Shown piece after piece: positions 1 through 9,993 of a stretch of 64,000 bases of DNA. Origin of the DNA: CAIWHR01 sp039931775 (lineage in GTDB: Bacteria > Pseudomonadota > Gammaproteobacteria > Burkholderiales > Casimicrobiaceae); NCBI GenBank assembly GCA_039931775.1, contig JBDTRG010000171.1, positions 1 to 64,000 of the forward strand, in the 5' to 3' direction. Below the pieces are notes generated by a model. The model did not search any database, had not been told where the DNA came from, and saw only the letters and a program-made list of their open reading frames with translations. The translations under genes and the position numbers were made by a program. Position 1 is the stretch's first letter. Each line of letters opens with the position of its first letter.

Positions 1-2
1 AG

Positions 3-1997
<1,995 letters not shown>

Positions 1998-2013
1998 TCG
2001 ACGGGGAGAAAGC

Positions 2014-3330
2014 ATGAGCACGATCGAAGTGAAAGTCCCCGACATCGGCGATTTCACCGATATTCCGGTCATCGAAATTTTCGTCAAACCGGGCGACGCG
2101 GTGAAAGCGGAGGACTCGCTCGTCACGCTCGAATCGGACAAGGCGACGATGGACGTGCCCTCGCCGGTCGCTGGCACCGTCAAGGAGGTGAAGGTCAAGC
2201 TCGGAGACAAGGTTGCGGAAGGCACGCTGATCGTCTTGCTCGAATCAGCGGCTGACGCGACCGGCGCCGCGCCCCAGCCCCAGCCGGCGGCTGCGCCTGC
2301 GCAAGAGCCTGCGGGCGCGCCTGCGCCGGCTCCGGCTCCGCCGGCGGCCCCCGCCCCGGCGGCAGGTCCGGCGCCTGCAAAGCCAGCGCCCGCCGCCGCG
2401 TCCGCCGACCCCGCCGCCTTCAAGGCAGCCCATGCGTCGCCGTCGGTGCGCAAGTTCGCGCGCGAACTCGGCGTCGATCTCGCGCGCGTCCCGGGATCCG
2501 GTCCGAAGAGCCGCATCCTGCAGGAGGACGTGCAGAATTTCGTCAAACAGGTCATGAGCGGCGCAGGGCCGGCGCCGGGCGCGGCCGGCGGCGGATCGCT
2601 CAACCTGCTGCCGTGGCCGACCGTCGATTTCGCGAAATTCGGCCCGGTCGAACCGCGACCGCTGTCGCGGATCAAGAAAATCTCCGGTGCGAATCTCGCG
2701 CGGAACTGGGTGATGATTCCGCACGTGACGCAGTTCGACGAGGCGGACATCACCGATCTCGAGGCGTTCCGCGTCACGCTCAACAAGGAAAACGAGAAGG
2801 CCGGCATCAAGCTGACGATGCTCGCGTTCCTGATCAAGGCGAGCGTCGCGGCGCTGAGGAAATTCCCCGACTTCAACGCGTCGCTCGACGGCGACAACCT
2901 CGTGCTGAAGAAGTATTTCCACGTCGGCTTCGCCGCCGACACGCCGAACGGCCTCGTCGTGCCCGTGATCAGGAACGCCGATCAGAAGGGAGTGCTCGCG
3001 ATCGCGGCCGAGATGACCACGCTGTCGGCGAAAGCGCGCGAAGGCAAGCTCGGGCCGGCCGACATGCAGGGCGGGTGCTTCTCGATCTCGAGCCTCGGCG
3101 GAATCGGTGGCACCGCGTTCACGCCGATCATCAATGCGCCGGAAGTCGCGATCCTCGGCGTGTCGAAGAGCGCGATGAAACCGGTGTGGGACGGGAAGGC
3201 CTTCGTGCCGCGACTGATGGTGCCGCTGTCGCTGTCGTACGATCACCGCGTGATCGACGGCGCATCGGCGGCGCGCTTTACCGCCTACCTCGCCGCGCTG
3301 CTCGTCGACATGCGCAGGGTGATGCTGTGA
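2014..3330 (+). CDS. aceF: Dihydrolipoamide acetyltransferase (E2) of pyruvate dehydrogenase
   Basis: E2 core of the pyruvate dehydrogenase complex, moving the acetyl group from lipoate to CoA. It is 438 aa. Residues 1-80 form one lipoyl domain with the lipoylation lysine K43 in ESDKATMD. Residues about 85-130 are a flexible Ala/Pro linker. A peripheral subunit-binding domain follows at about 140-178 (ASPSVRKFARELGVDL). The catalytic acetyltransferase domain ends with the active-site motif HRVIDG, with His411 and Asp415. A GGAGA ribosome-binding sequence precedes the ATG. The lipoyl domain is almost identical to that at the N-terminus of the downstream lpdA product. The stop codon directly abuts a 79-base inverted-repeat element that fills the gap to lpdA. 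Confidence 0.97.
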   Translation: MSTIEVKVPDIGDFTDIPVIEIFVKPGDAVKAEDSLVTLESDKATMDVPSPVAGTVKEVKVKLGDKVAEGTLIVLLESAADATGAAPQPQPAAAPAQEPAGAPAPAPAPPAAPAPAAGPAPAKPAPAAASADPAAFKAAHASPSVRKFARELGVDLARVPGSGPKSRILQEDVQNFVKQVMSGAGPAPGAAGGGSLNLLPWPTVDFAKFGPVEPRPLSRIKKISGANLARNWVMIPHVTQFDEADITDLEAFRVTLNKENEKAGIKLTMLAFLIKASVAALRKFPDFNASLDGDNLVLKKYFHVGFAADTPNGLVVPVIRNADQKGVLAIAAEMTTLSAKAREGKLGPADMQGGCFSISSLGGIGGTAFTPIINAPEVAILGVSKSAMKPVWDGKAFVPRLMVPLSLSYDHRVIDGASAARFTAYLAALLVDMRRVML

Positions 3331-3409
3331 AAGTAGGGTCAGACTCGACTTTCCGCTACCGCAGTGCATGCCGTTTCGAACGCGACGAAAGTCGAGTCTG
3401 ACCCTATTT
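3331..3409. repeat. Inverted-repeat element, copy 1 (aceF-lpdA gap)
   Basis: Two 23-base arms at 3331-3353 and 3387-3409 are reverse complements with one mismatch, separated by a 33-base non-conserved loop. The arm core is AGGGTCAGACTCGACTTT. The same arms recur at 10365-10446 and 22954-23035, with unrelated loops. The element begins directly after the aceF stop and ends 13 bases before the lpdA start. It resembles the REP/BIME-like palindromes mobilised by REP-associated tyrosine transposases (RAYTs); no such transposase gene lies in this window. Confidence 0.9.
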
Positions 3410-3422
3410 TGGCGAGGCAGCG

Positions 3423-5249
3423 ATGAGCACGATCGACGTGAAAGTCCCGGACATCGGCGACTTCAAGGACATTCCGGTCATCGAGATCCTCGTCAAGCCC
3501 GGCGATGCGGTGAAGGCCGAGGATTCCCTCGTCACGCTCGAATCGGACAAGGCGACGATGGACGTGCCGTCGCCCGCGGCGGGCACCATCAAGGAAGTCA
3601 AGGTCAAACTCGGAGACAAGGTCAGCGAGGGGTCGGTCATCGTCGTGCTCGAGTCCGCGCAAGCGGGAGCCGCGAAACCGGCCGCCGCCGCTGCGCCCCC
3701 GCCCTCCTTCGCGGCGGATGGTGCAACCGCGGCACCCTCACCCCGGCCCTCTCCCGCGAGCGGGAGAGGGAGTGAAGCTGCCAGTGCAGGCATCTCGTCC
3801 TATGCGGGCAAGGCGGACGTCGAGTGCGAGGTGCTCGTTCTCGGCGCCGGGCCTGGCGGCTACAGCGCGGCGTTCCGTTCGGCCGATCTCGGGATGAAGA
3901 CGGTGCTGGTCGAGCGCTATGCGACGCTCGGCGGCGTCTGCCTCAACGTCGGGTGCATCCCGTCGAAGGCGCTGCTGCATATCGCGGCGGTGATCGACGA
4001 GACGAAGACGCTCGCCGACCACGGGATCGCCTTCGGTCCGCCGCAGGTCGACCTCGACAAGCTCCGCGTATGGAAGAACAAGGTCGTCGGCAAGCTGACC
4101 AGCGGACTCACCGGGATGGCCAAGTCGCGCAAGGTCGAAACGGTCCGCGGCTACGGAAAGTTTCTCGATGCTCACCACGTCGAGGTCGAGGGGACCGACG
4201 GCGCGGGCCAGGAAAAGACGGGTACTAAGAAGGTCATCCGATTCGCGAAGGCGATCATCGCCGCCGGCTCGCAATCGGTGAAGCTGCCGTTCGTGCCCGA
4301 AGATCCGCGCATTTTCGATTCGACGGGCGCGCTCGAGCTTCCGGCTGTCCCGAGGCGGATGCTGGTCGTCGGCGGCGGCATCATCGGACTCGAGATGGGC
4401 ACCGTGTACTCCACGCTCGGTACGCGGCTCGACGTCGTCGAGATGCTCGACGGGCTGATGCAGGGTGCCGACCGCGATCTCGTACGCATCTGGGAAAAGG
4501 TGAACAAGCCGCGCTTCGATCGCATGATGCTGAAGACGAAGACGGTCGCCATCGAAGCGAAGAAGGACGCGATCTACGTGACGTTCGAGGGCGATGCGGC
4601 GCCCTCGGGCCCGCAGCCCTACGACATGGTGCTGATGTCGGTCGGGCGCAGCCCCAACGGAAAAAAGATCGGCGCCGAGAACGCTGGCATCGCGGTCGGC
4701 GATCGCGGCTTCATCCCGGTCGACGGCCAGATGCGCACCAACGTCGCGCATATCTTTGCGATCGGCGACGTCGTCGGCCAGCCGATGCTGGCGCACAAGG
4801 CGACGCATGAAGGCCACGTCGCGGCCGAAGCGGCAGCCGGCGAGAAATCGTATTTCGATGCGCGCGTCATTCCATCGGTCGCCTATACGGATCCTGAGGT
4901 CGCATGGGTGGGCGTCACCGAAGACGAGGCGAAGGCGAAGGGCATCAAGGTCAACAAGGCACTCTTCCCGTGGGCGGCCTCGGGACGCGCGATCGCCAAC
5001 GGGCGCGACGAAGGCGTCACGAAACTCCTGTTCGACGACGCCACGCATCGGATCGTCGGTGGCGGCATCGTCGGCACCCACGCGGGCGATCTCATCAGCG
5101 AGATCGCGCTCGCGATCGAGATGGGCGCCGACGCCGTCGATATCGGCAAGACGATCCATCCACACCCGACGCTCTCCGAAACCGTCGGGCTCGCGGCCGA
5201 GGCCTTCGAGGGCGTGTGCACCGACCTGCCGCCTCCGCGCAAGAAGTGA
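3423..5249 (+). CDS. lpdA: Dihydrolipoyl dehydrogenase (E3) with N-terminal lipoyl domain
   Basis: E3 flavoprotein that reoxidises dihydrolipoate using FAD and NAD+. It is 608 aa, longer than a plain E3 (about 470) because residues 1-78 form a lipoyl domain (K43 in ESDKATMD), as in many betaproteobacterial E3 proteins. Residues about 85-125 are a linker. The E3 body has the FAD motif GAGPGGYSAA, the redox disulfide GGVCLNVGCIPSK (Cys173 and Cys178), the NAD motif VVGGGIIGLEMG and the C-terminal catalytic histidine in HPHPTLSE. The linker is unusual: it includes a translated palindromic repeat at 3735-3771, encoding PSPRPSPASGRGS in frame. This is the last gene of the pdh operon. Confidence 0.97.
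   Translation: MSTIDVKVPDIGDFKDIPVIEILVKPGDAVKAEDSLVTLESDKATMDVPSPAAGTIKEVKVKLGDKVSEGSVIVVLESAQAGAAKPAAAAAPPPSFAADGATAAPSPRPSPASGRGSEAASAGISSYAGKADVECEVLVLGAGPGGYSAAFRSADLGMKTVLVERYATLGGVCLNVGCIPSKALLHIAAVIDETKTLADHGIAFGPPQVDLDKLRVWKNKVVGKLTSGLTGMAKSRKVETVRGYGKFLDAHHVEVEGTDGAGQEKTGTKKVIRFAKAIIAAGSQSVKLPFVPEDPRIFDSTGALELPAVPRRMLVVGGGIIGLEMGTVYSTLGTRLDVVEMLDGLMQGADRDLVRIWEKVNKPRFDRMMLKTKTVAIEAKKDAIYVTFEGDAAPSGPQPYDMVLMSVGRSPNGKKIGAENAGIAVGDRGFIPVDGQMRTNVAHIFAIGDVVGQPMLAHKATHEGHVAAEAAAGEKSYFDARVIPSVAYTDPEVAWVGVTEDEAKAKGIKVNKALFPWAASGRAIANGRDEGVTKLLFDDATHRIVGGGIVGTHAGDLISEIALAIEMGADAVDIGKTIHPHPTLSETVGLAAEAFEGVCTDLPPPRKK
3735..3771. repeat. Palindromic repeat inside the lpdA linker
   Basis: The stem CCCTCTCCCGC (3747-3757) and GCGGGAGAGGG (3760-3770) is a perfect 11-bp inverted repeat with a 2-base loop, preceded by CCCTCACCCCGG. 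This layout matches a palindromic repeat that is widespread between genes in proteobacterial genomes. Here it lies in frame inside a coding region, in the disordered linker between the lipoyl and E3 domains. A diverged relative lies after rpiA at 5965-5998. Confidence 0.8.
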
Positions 5250-5295
5250 CCCGGTACGTCACGCCCGGATCGTTCACCGTTTCGGGAGGCGAACA

Positions 5296-5961
5296 ATGAC
5301 CCAGAACGAGCAGAAACTAGCGGTCGCACGCGAAGCGATCAAATACGTCGAGGACGACGCGGTGATCGGCGTCGGCTCCGGCTCGACCGCGAACCTGTTC
5401 ATCGACGAGCTGGCGAAGGTCAAGCACCGGATCAAGGGTGCGGTCGCGAGCTCGGTGAAGACGGCCGAGCGATTGAAGGGCCATGGCATCTACGTCGACG
5501 AGCTGAACAACGTCGCCGACATCCCGGTCTACATCGACGGCGCCGACGAGGTGACCGAACATGGCGCGATGATCAAGGGCGGAGGCGGCGCGTTGACGCG
5601 CGAGAAGATCGTCGCGGCGGTCGCTCGAAAGTTCGTCTGCATCGCCGACGCCTCCAAGCTCGTCAGCGTGCTCGGCAAGTTCCCGCTCCCCGTCGAAGTG
5701 ATACCGATGGCGAGGAGCTTCGTGGCGCGGCAGCTCGTGCTGCTGGGCGGCCAGCCGGCGTGGCGGATGGGCTTCACGACGGACAACGGCAACGTCATTC
5801 TCGACGTGCACGGCCTCGCGATCGTGAATCCGGCCGAAATGGAAGCGCGCGTCCGCGCGATCGTCGGCGTGGTCACCGTCGGCCTGTTCGCGCAGCGCGG
5901 TGCCGACGTGATTCTGTTGGGCAGCGACACGGGCGTGCGGACCATCAAGCCGAAAGGTTGA
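5296..5961 (+). CDS. rpiA: Ribose-5-phosphate isomerase A
   Basis: Interconverts ribose 5-phosphate and ribulose 5-phosphate in the non-oxidative pentose phosphate pathway. It is 221 aa, typical of RpiA. Family motifs are visible: GSGSTANLFIDEL for phosphate binding, DGADEV with the catalytic aspartates, and KGGGGALTREK. The ATG at 5296 was chosen because GGGAGG lies seven bases upstream and the protein then starts MTQNEQKLAVAREA; the longer open frame upstream overlaps lpdA and has no family similarity. It lies 46 bases after lpdA in the same direction. A perfect hairpin follows the stop. Confidence 0.96.
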   Translation: MTQNEQKLAVAREAIKYVEDDAVIGVGSGSTANLFIDELAKVKHRIKGAVASSVKTAERLKGHGIYVDELNNVADIPVYIDGADEVTEHGAMIKGGGGALTREKIVAAVARKFVCIADASKLVSVLGKFPLPVEVIPMARSFVARQLVLLGGQPAWRMGFTTDNGNVILDVHGLAIVNPAEMEARVRAIVGVVTVGLFAQRGADVILLGSDTGVRTIKPKG

Positions 5962-5964
5962 TGT

Positions 5965-5998
5965 CCTCACCGGGCCGTCTCCCGCCCACGGGAGACGG
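5965..5998. repeat. Palindromic repeat or hairpin after rpiA
   Basis: CCGTCTCCCG (5975-5984) and CGGGAGACGG (5989-5998) form a perfect 10-bp stem with a CCCA loop, preceded by CCTCACCGGG. The layout and sequence resemble the palindrome inside lpdA, so this looks like a diverged member of the same family. It may act as a transcription barrier after rpiA, but no T-tract follows, so a classical intrinsic terminator is not supported. Confidence 0.65.
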
Positions 5999-6049
5999 CG
6001 GAAGCGCCCCGCCGACCGTGCCGGGCGAACCGGTCGCCGTCGTTCACGC

Positions 6050-6055
6050 TAGAAT
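6050..6055 (+). promoter_or_regulatory. Possible -10 element of proA
   Basis: TAGAAT lies six bases before the proA ATG, downstream of the rpiA hairpin. It matches the sigma-70 -10 consensus at most positions but no convincing -35 is visible. If real, the proA leader would be only a few bases long. Confidence 0.3.
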
Positions 6056-6061
6056 GGTCCG

Positions 6062-7354
6062 ATGACCGACCTCGCCATCCCGGGACTCGGCACGTTCGCC
6101 GATGTCGGCGCCTACATGCGAGGCGTCGGCGCGGCGGCACGCACGGCGGCACGCGATCTTGCGCGGGCCGACACGCGGACGAAGAACGCGGCGCTCGCCG
6201 CCATGGCGGAGGCGCTGCGGCGCGATTGCGCCAAACTGATCGCTGCCAACGCCGACGACGTCGCCGCCGCGACAGCCGCGGGCCAGAACGCGGCCTTCGT
6301 CGATCGGCTTCGGCTCGACGCCGACACGATCGAGGCGATGGCGAAGGGCCTCGAGGAAATCGCCGCGCTTCCCGACCCGATCGGCGAAATCACCGACCTC
6401 AAATACCGCCCGTCCGGCATCCAGGTCGGACACATGCGCGTGCCGCTCGGCGTGGTCGGCATCATCTACGAATCGCGGCCCAACGTCACCGCCGACGCCG
6501 CCGGCCTTTGCCTCAAGGCAGGCAACGCGTCGATCCTTCGCGGCGGGTCGGAGGCGATCCGCAGCAACCAGGCGATCGCCGCGTGCGTGCTCGAGGGCCT
6601 CCGCGCCGCCGGCCTGCCGGAAAATGCGGTGCAGGTGGTCGCAACCACCGACCGCGAGGCTGTCGGCCACCTGATCGCCGACGAACAGCATGTCGACGTG
6701 ATCGTTCCACGCGGCGGCAAGGGCCTGATCGAGCGCATCTCGCGCGAGGCGAAGGTGCCGGTGATCAAGCATCTCGATGGTGTCTGCCACGTTTTCATCG
6801 ACGCCTCCGCCGACCTCGACATGGCAATCCGCGTCGCCGACAACGCCAAAACCCAACGTTACTCGCCGTGCAACACGATGGAAACGCTGCTCGTCCATAC
6901 CGCCATCGCCGCGCGCGTGCTGCCGCCGCTTTGCGCCATTTACGCGCAGAAGCGCGTCGAATTGCGCGGCTGCGAGCGCTCGCGCGCGATCGTTTCCGCG
7001 ATGAGCGCGGCGACCGAGGACGATTGGTACACCGAGTATCTGGCGCCGATCCTGGCGGTGCGCGTCGTCGATTCGCTCGATGCGGCGATCGCGCACATCG
7101 CGAAATACGGATCGCAGCATACCGACGCGATCGTCACGCAGGATCACGCGAATGCGATGCGCTTCCTGCGCGAAGTCGACTCAAGCTCGGTGCTCGTGAA
7201 CGCGTCGACCCGTTTCGCCGACGGCTTCGAGTTCGGTCTCGGCGCGGAGATCGGCATCTCGACCAACAAGCTGCACGCGCGCGGCCCGGTCGGCCTCGAG
7301 GGCCTCACGAGCCGGAAGTGGATCGTGCTGGGCTCCGGGCAGATCCGAGGCTGA
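6062..7354 (+). CDS. proA: Glutamate-5-semialdehyde dehydrogenase (gamma-glutamyl phosphate reductase)
   Basis: Second step of proline synthesis: NADPH-dependent reduction of gamma-glutamyl phosphate to glutamate-5-semialdehyde. It is 430 aa, in the usual range of about 415-430. The aldehyde-dehydrogenase fold shows the family motifs NVTADAAGLCLKAGNA and LRGGSEAIRSN, the catalytic-cysteine segment YSPCNTMETLLVH, and the C-terminal GLGAEIGISTNKLHARGPVG. No proB is adjacent. It stands alone between rpiA and the convergent transporter gene. Confidence 0.97.
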   Translation: MTDLAIPGLGTFADVGAYMRGVGAAARTAARDLARADTRTKNAALAAMAEALRRDCAKLIAANADDVAAATAAGQNAAFVDRLRLDADTIEAMAKGLEEIAALPDPIGEITDLKYRPSGIQVGHMRVPLGVVGIIYESRPNVTADAAGLCLKAGNASILRGGSEAIRSNQAIAACVLEGLRAAGLPENAVQVVATTDREAVGHLIADEQHVDVIVPRGGKGLIERISREAKVPVIKHLDGVCHVFIDASADLDMAIRVADNAKTQRYSPCNTMETLLVHTAIAARVLPPLCAIYAQKRVELRGCERSRAIVSAMSAATEDDWYTEYLAPILAVRVVDSLDAAIAHIAKYGSQHTDAIVTQDHANAMRFLREVDSSSVLVNASTRFADGFEFGLGAEIGISTNKLHARGPVGLEGLTSRKWIVLGSGQIRG

Positions 7355-7431
7355 AAGAGCTTGGCCGCGCGAGGGTCGCCGCGCGTCCACGGGCGCTGCG
7401 GCAACGGTCAGCGACCCGGTTCCGCGCGTAG

Positions 7432-8619
7432 CTAGGCGGCTCGCGGCAACCTCACCTTTCCCTTTCGCCACGCGAGCCAGAGCACCGACGCGCCGATGAC
7501 GGCGAGAAACGGCAACACGGCGCGGTTCATCGTCTCCCATCCCGCCGTGGAAACCATGGCGCCGGACGCGATGGACGACACACCCATCGTCGCGAAAACA
7601 ATAAAGTCGTTCGCGCCCTGCGTTCGCGCCTTCTCGGCGGGTTTGTAGGATTCGGTCAGGAGCGTCGTGCCGCCGATGTACATGAAATTCCAGCCGATGC
7701 CGACCAGCGCGAGCCCGAACACGAAATGGGGCACGGTGTTGCCGTTGAGAGCGACCGCTACGCTTGCCGCCATCAGCACGAGGCCGGCCAGGACCACGCT
7801 GTAGACGCCGAATCGCTTGATCAGCGACCCGGTGAAGAAACCCGGCGCGAACATTCCGACTATGTGCCACTCGATGACCATCGCGGTCGCGCCGAACGGA
7901 TGGCTGCAAAAGCTCATCGCAATCGGCGTCGCGGTCATCAGCAGGTTCATGAGGCCGTAGCCCAGCCCCCCTGAGAGCGCGGCGACGATGAACACCGGCT
8001 GCCGGACGATGGTCCACAGCGGCCGTCCGCCGCCGGAACTCTCCTCCACGGTGGGCCGCGGCACGTGCACGAGCGACTGAACGGCCAGCGCGACGACGGC
8101 GTAGGCGGCGAGGATGACGAATCCGCCGAGGAACTGCGTCGGGAAGAGGTCGGCCCCCCAGCGAACGGACTCCGGACCGACAAATCCTCCGATGATGCCG
8201 CCGGCCAGCACCAGTGAGATCGCACGCGGCTTGTCGGCGGGTGCCGAGACTTCCGCCGCCGCGAAGCGGTACTGCAACCCGAACGCGTTGTACACGCCGA
8301 TAACGGCCGTCGCGAGGCAGTAGAGCGCAAAGCTCCCTCTGGCGATCGCGAAAGCGGCGAGCCCGCAGCCGCCGATGTTGATGAGCGCACCCGCCATGAA
8401 TCCGCGGCGGCGTCCGACGCGCGCCATCCACAGCGATGCCGGCATCGTCGCCGCCGCCGACCCCAGCACATAGGCGGTCACGCCAAGCGTGGCGAGCGCT
8501 TTCGCGTCGGCCAGCGAATAGCCGACGAGCCCGTTCATCGTGACGAGCCCGGCCGAGTTGGTGAGCAGCAGCGCCTGGCAGCACGCCAGCAGGAAGACAT
8601 CGCGGTAGGATGTGCGCAT
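7432..8619 (-). CDS. Major facilitator superfamily transporter
   Basis: A 395-residue polytopic membrane protein with about 12 predicted hydrophobic segments and the MFS loop motif MARVGRRRGFMAGA between segments 2 and 3. The substrate is not evident. The start at 8619 (MRTSYRDVFLLACCQALLLT) was chosen because the first membrane segment follows at once; upstream residues in the same open frame are low-complexity and overlap the divergent DUF924 gene. It is convergent with proA. The two divergent starts, 8619 and 8681, are only 61 bases apart and must share a compact promoter region. Confidence 0.85.
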   Translation of the reverse strand: MRTSYRDVFLLACCQALLLTNSAGLVTMNGLVGYSLADAKALATLGVTAYVLGSAAATMPASLWMARVGRRRGFMAGALINIGGCGLAAFAIARGSFALYCLATAVIGVYNAFGLQYRFAAAEVSAPADKPRAISLVLAGGIIGGFVGPESVRWGADLFPTQFLGGFVILAAYAVVALAVQSLVHVPRPTVEESSGGGRPLWTIVRQPVFIVAALSGGLGYGLMNLLMTATPIAMSFCSHPFGATAMVIEWHIVGMFAPGFFTGSLIKRFGVYSVVLAGLVLMAASVAVALNGNTVPHFVFGLALVGIGWNFMYIGGTTLLTESYKPAEKARTQGANDFIVFATMGVSSIASGAMVSTAGWETMNRAVLPFLAVIGASVLWLAWRKGKVRLPRAA

Positions 8620-8680
8620 GGTCGCGGCCGTAACGGAGCGCGACGCGTCCGGCGCCCGAATCCCGACTATAACAGAGCCC

Positions 8681-9247
8681 ATGAGCCCACTCGCCCGCGA
8701 TATCCTCGACTTCTGGTTCGGTCCAAAGCCGCATGCGCCGCGCGCGGAGTGGTTTCGCAAGGATTCCGATTTCGACGCCGCGATCCGCACGAGGTTCGGT
8801 GCGGCGATCGATGCCGCGATCGAACGCGGGCCGCACGACGACGGCTTTGACGCGCACGAAGCGCTCGCGCGCATCCTGCTGCTCGACCAGTTCACGCGCA
8901 ATGCCTGGCGCGATACGCCGCGCGCGTTCGCCGGCGATGCGACGGCGCTCGCGACGGCCGTTGCCGTCGTCGACGCAGGACGTGACGGAGGGTTCGATCG
9001 GCACGAACGTGTGTTTCTGTATCTGCCCTTCGAGCACGCCGAGAATCCGGCGATGCAGCAGCGATCGATCGCGCTGTTCACGCGCCTGGCGGAAGACACG
9101 GGCGAGCCCGGGCAACTCGAGTGGGCCGACAAACACGCGGCGATCATCCGCCGCTTCGGGCGCTATCCGCACCGCAACGCCATTCTTGGACGCACGTCGA
9201 CACCCGAGGAGATCGCCTTCCTGCAGGAGCCGGGGTCGCGGTTCTAG
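8681..9247 (+). CDS. DUF924 family protein
   Basis: A 188-residue soluble protein of the DUF924 (COG3803) family, function unknown, predicted to be alpha-helical with a TPR-like superhelix. The diagnostic opening ARDILDFWFG and the segments EWFRKDSDFD, LLLDQFTRNAWRDTPRAFAGD and RFGRYPHRNAILGR are visible. The ATG at 8681 gives the family-standard N-terminus; an in-frame codon at 8612 would add about 23 residues without similarity. It is followed 62-75 bases later by nadD. Confidence 0.88.
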   Translation: MSPLARDILDFWFGPKPHAPRAEWFRKDSDFDAAIRTRFGAAIDAAIERGPHDDGFDAHEALARILLLDQFTRNAWRDTPRAFAGDATALATAVAVVDAGRDGGFDRHERVFLYLPFEHAENPAMQQRSIALFTRLAEDTGEPGQLEWADKHAAIIRRFGRYPHRNAILGRTSTPEEIAFLQEPGSRF

Positions 9248-9305
9248 CGTTGTCGTCGCTGCCGACCCGTGCATTTCCCAAACGCTCAGCCGCCGGTGCC
9301 GGCGC

Positions 9306-9311
9306 TACAAT
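9306..9311 (+). promoter_or_regulatory. Possible -10 element of nadD
   Basis: TACAAT overlaps the first in-frame ATG (9310) of nadD. If it is the -10 box, that ATG cannot be in the transcript and translation would begin at the ATG at 9322, close to the 5' end. No clear -35 is seen. Confidence 0.3.
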
Positions 9312-9321
9312 GGTCGCGACG

Positions 9322-9993
9322 ATGACCTCCGTCCTCGGCATCTTCGGCGGCACGTTCGACCCGATCCATTGCGCGCATCTCGAACTCGCGCGGGAAGTCC
9401 GCGCTGCGCTCGACCTTGCAGCGATTCGTTTCATCCCCGCGGGCGACCCGCCGCATCGCGCAGCGCCGGTTGCGAGCGCGATGCACCGTCTCGCAATGGT
9501 CGAACTCGCGGTTGCCGATCGCCCGGGATTCGAAGTGGATTCGAGGGAGATCGAGCGCCGCGGACGAAGCTACACGGTGGCGACCCTCGCCGAGTTGCGC
9601 GTGGAGGCACCGGATCGCCCGCTCGGAATGCTGGTGGGGGCGGACGCCTTTCTCGGCCTTTCTGGCTGGTATCGCTGGACCGAGATCTTCGACCTCGCGC
9701 ACGTCATCGTCGTGGGTCGCCCCGGGTTCGCGTTGGAGGGCGCCCTCTCCCCGCCGCTCGCGCACCAGTGGACTCGACGCTTTCGCGACGATCCGACTGC
9801 GCTTTCGCAGGAGCCCGCAGGATCGATCGTGATGCAGCCCATCACGCCGCATGCGATCGCCGCATCGGCCATTCGCGCGCAGCTCGGGCGCGGCGCCGAG
9901 GGCGTCAACGCGGTGCGCGGTTTGCTTCCCGCCGCGGTTTTGGCCTATATTGACCGCAACCAACTCTATAGATCCCGTCCGGATGCGCCTTAA
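9322..9993 (+). CDS. nadD: Nicotinate-nucleotide adenylyltransferase
   Basis: Transfers AMP from ATP to nicotinate mononucleotide in NAD synthesis. It is 223 aa from the ATG at 9322; an ATG at 9310 would add four residues. The nucleotidyltransferase opening GIFGGTFDPIH is clear. The following HxGH-type motif reads HCAH, with alanine for glycine, and the ISSTxIR-type motif near the end reads IAASAIR. RRGRSYTV and GADAFLGLSGWYRW fit NadD. It starts the cluster nadD-rsfS-rlmH-maf-rng and overlaps rsfS by 11 bases. Confidence 0.93.
   Translation: MTSVLGIFGGTFDPIHCAHLELAREVRAALDLAAIRFIPAGDPPHRAAPVASAMHRLAMVELAVADRPGFEVDSREIERRGRSYTVATLAELRVEAPDRPLGMLVGADAFLGLSGWYRWTEIFDLAHVIVVGRPGFALEGALSPPLAHQWTRRFRDDPTALSQEPAGSIVMQPITPHAIAASAIRAQLGRGAEGVNAVRGLLPAAVLAYIDRNQLYRSRPDAP

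Noticed and set aside
3738..5165. Minus-strand open frame of 475 codons opposite lpdA
   Set aside because: Antisense shadow of a well-defined E3 enzyme.
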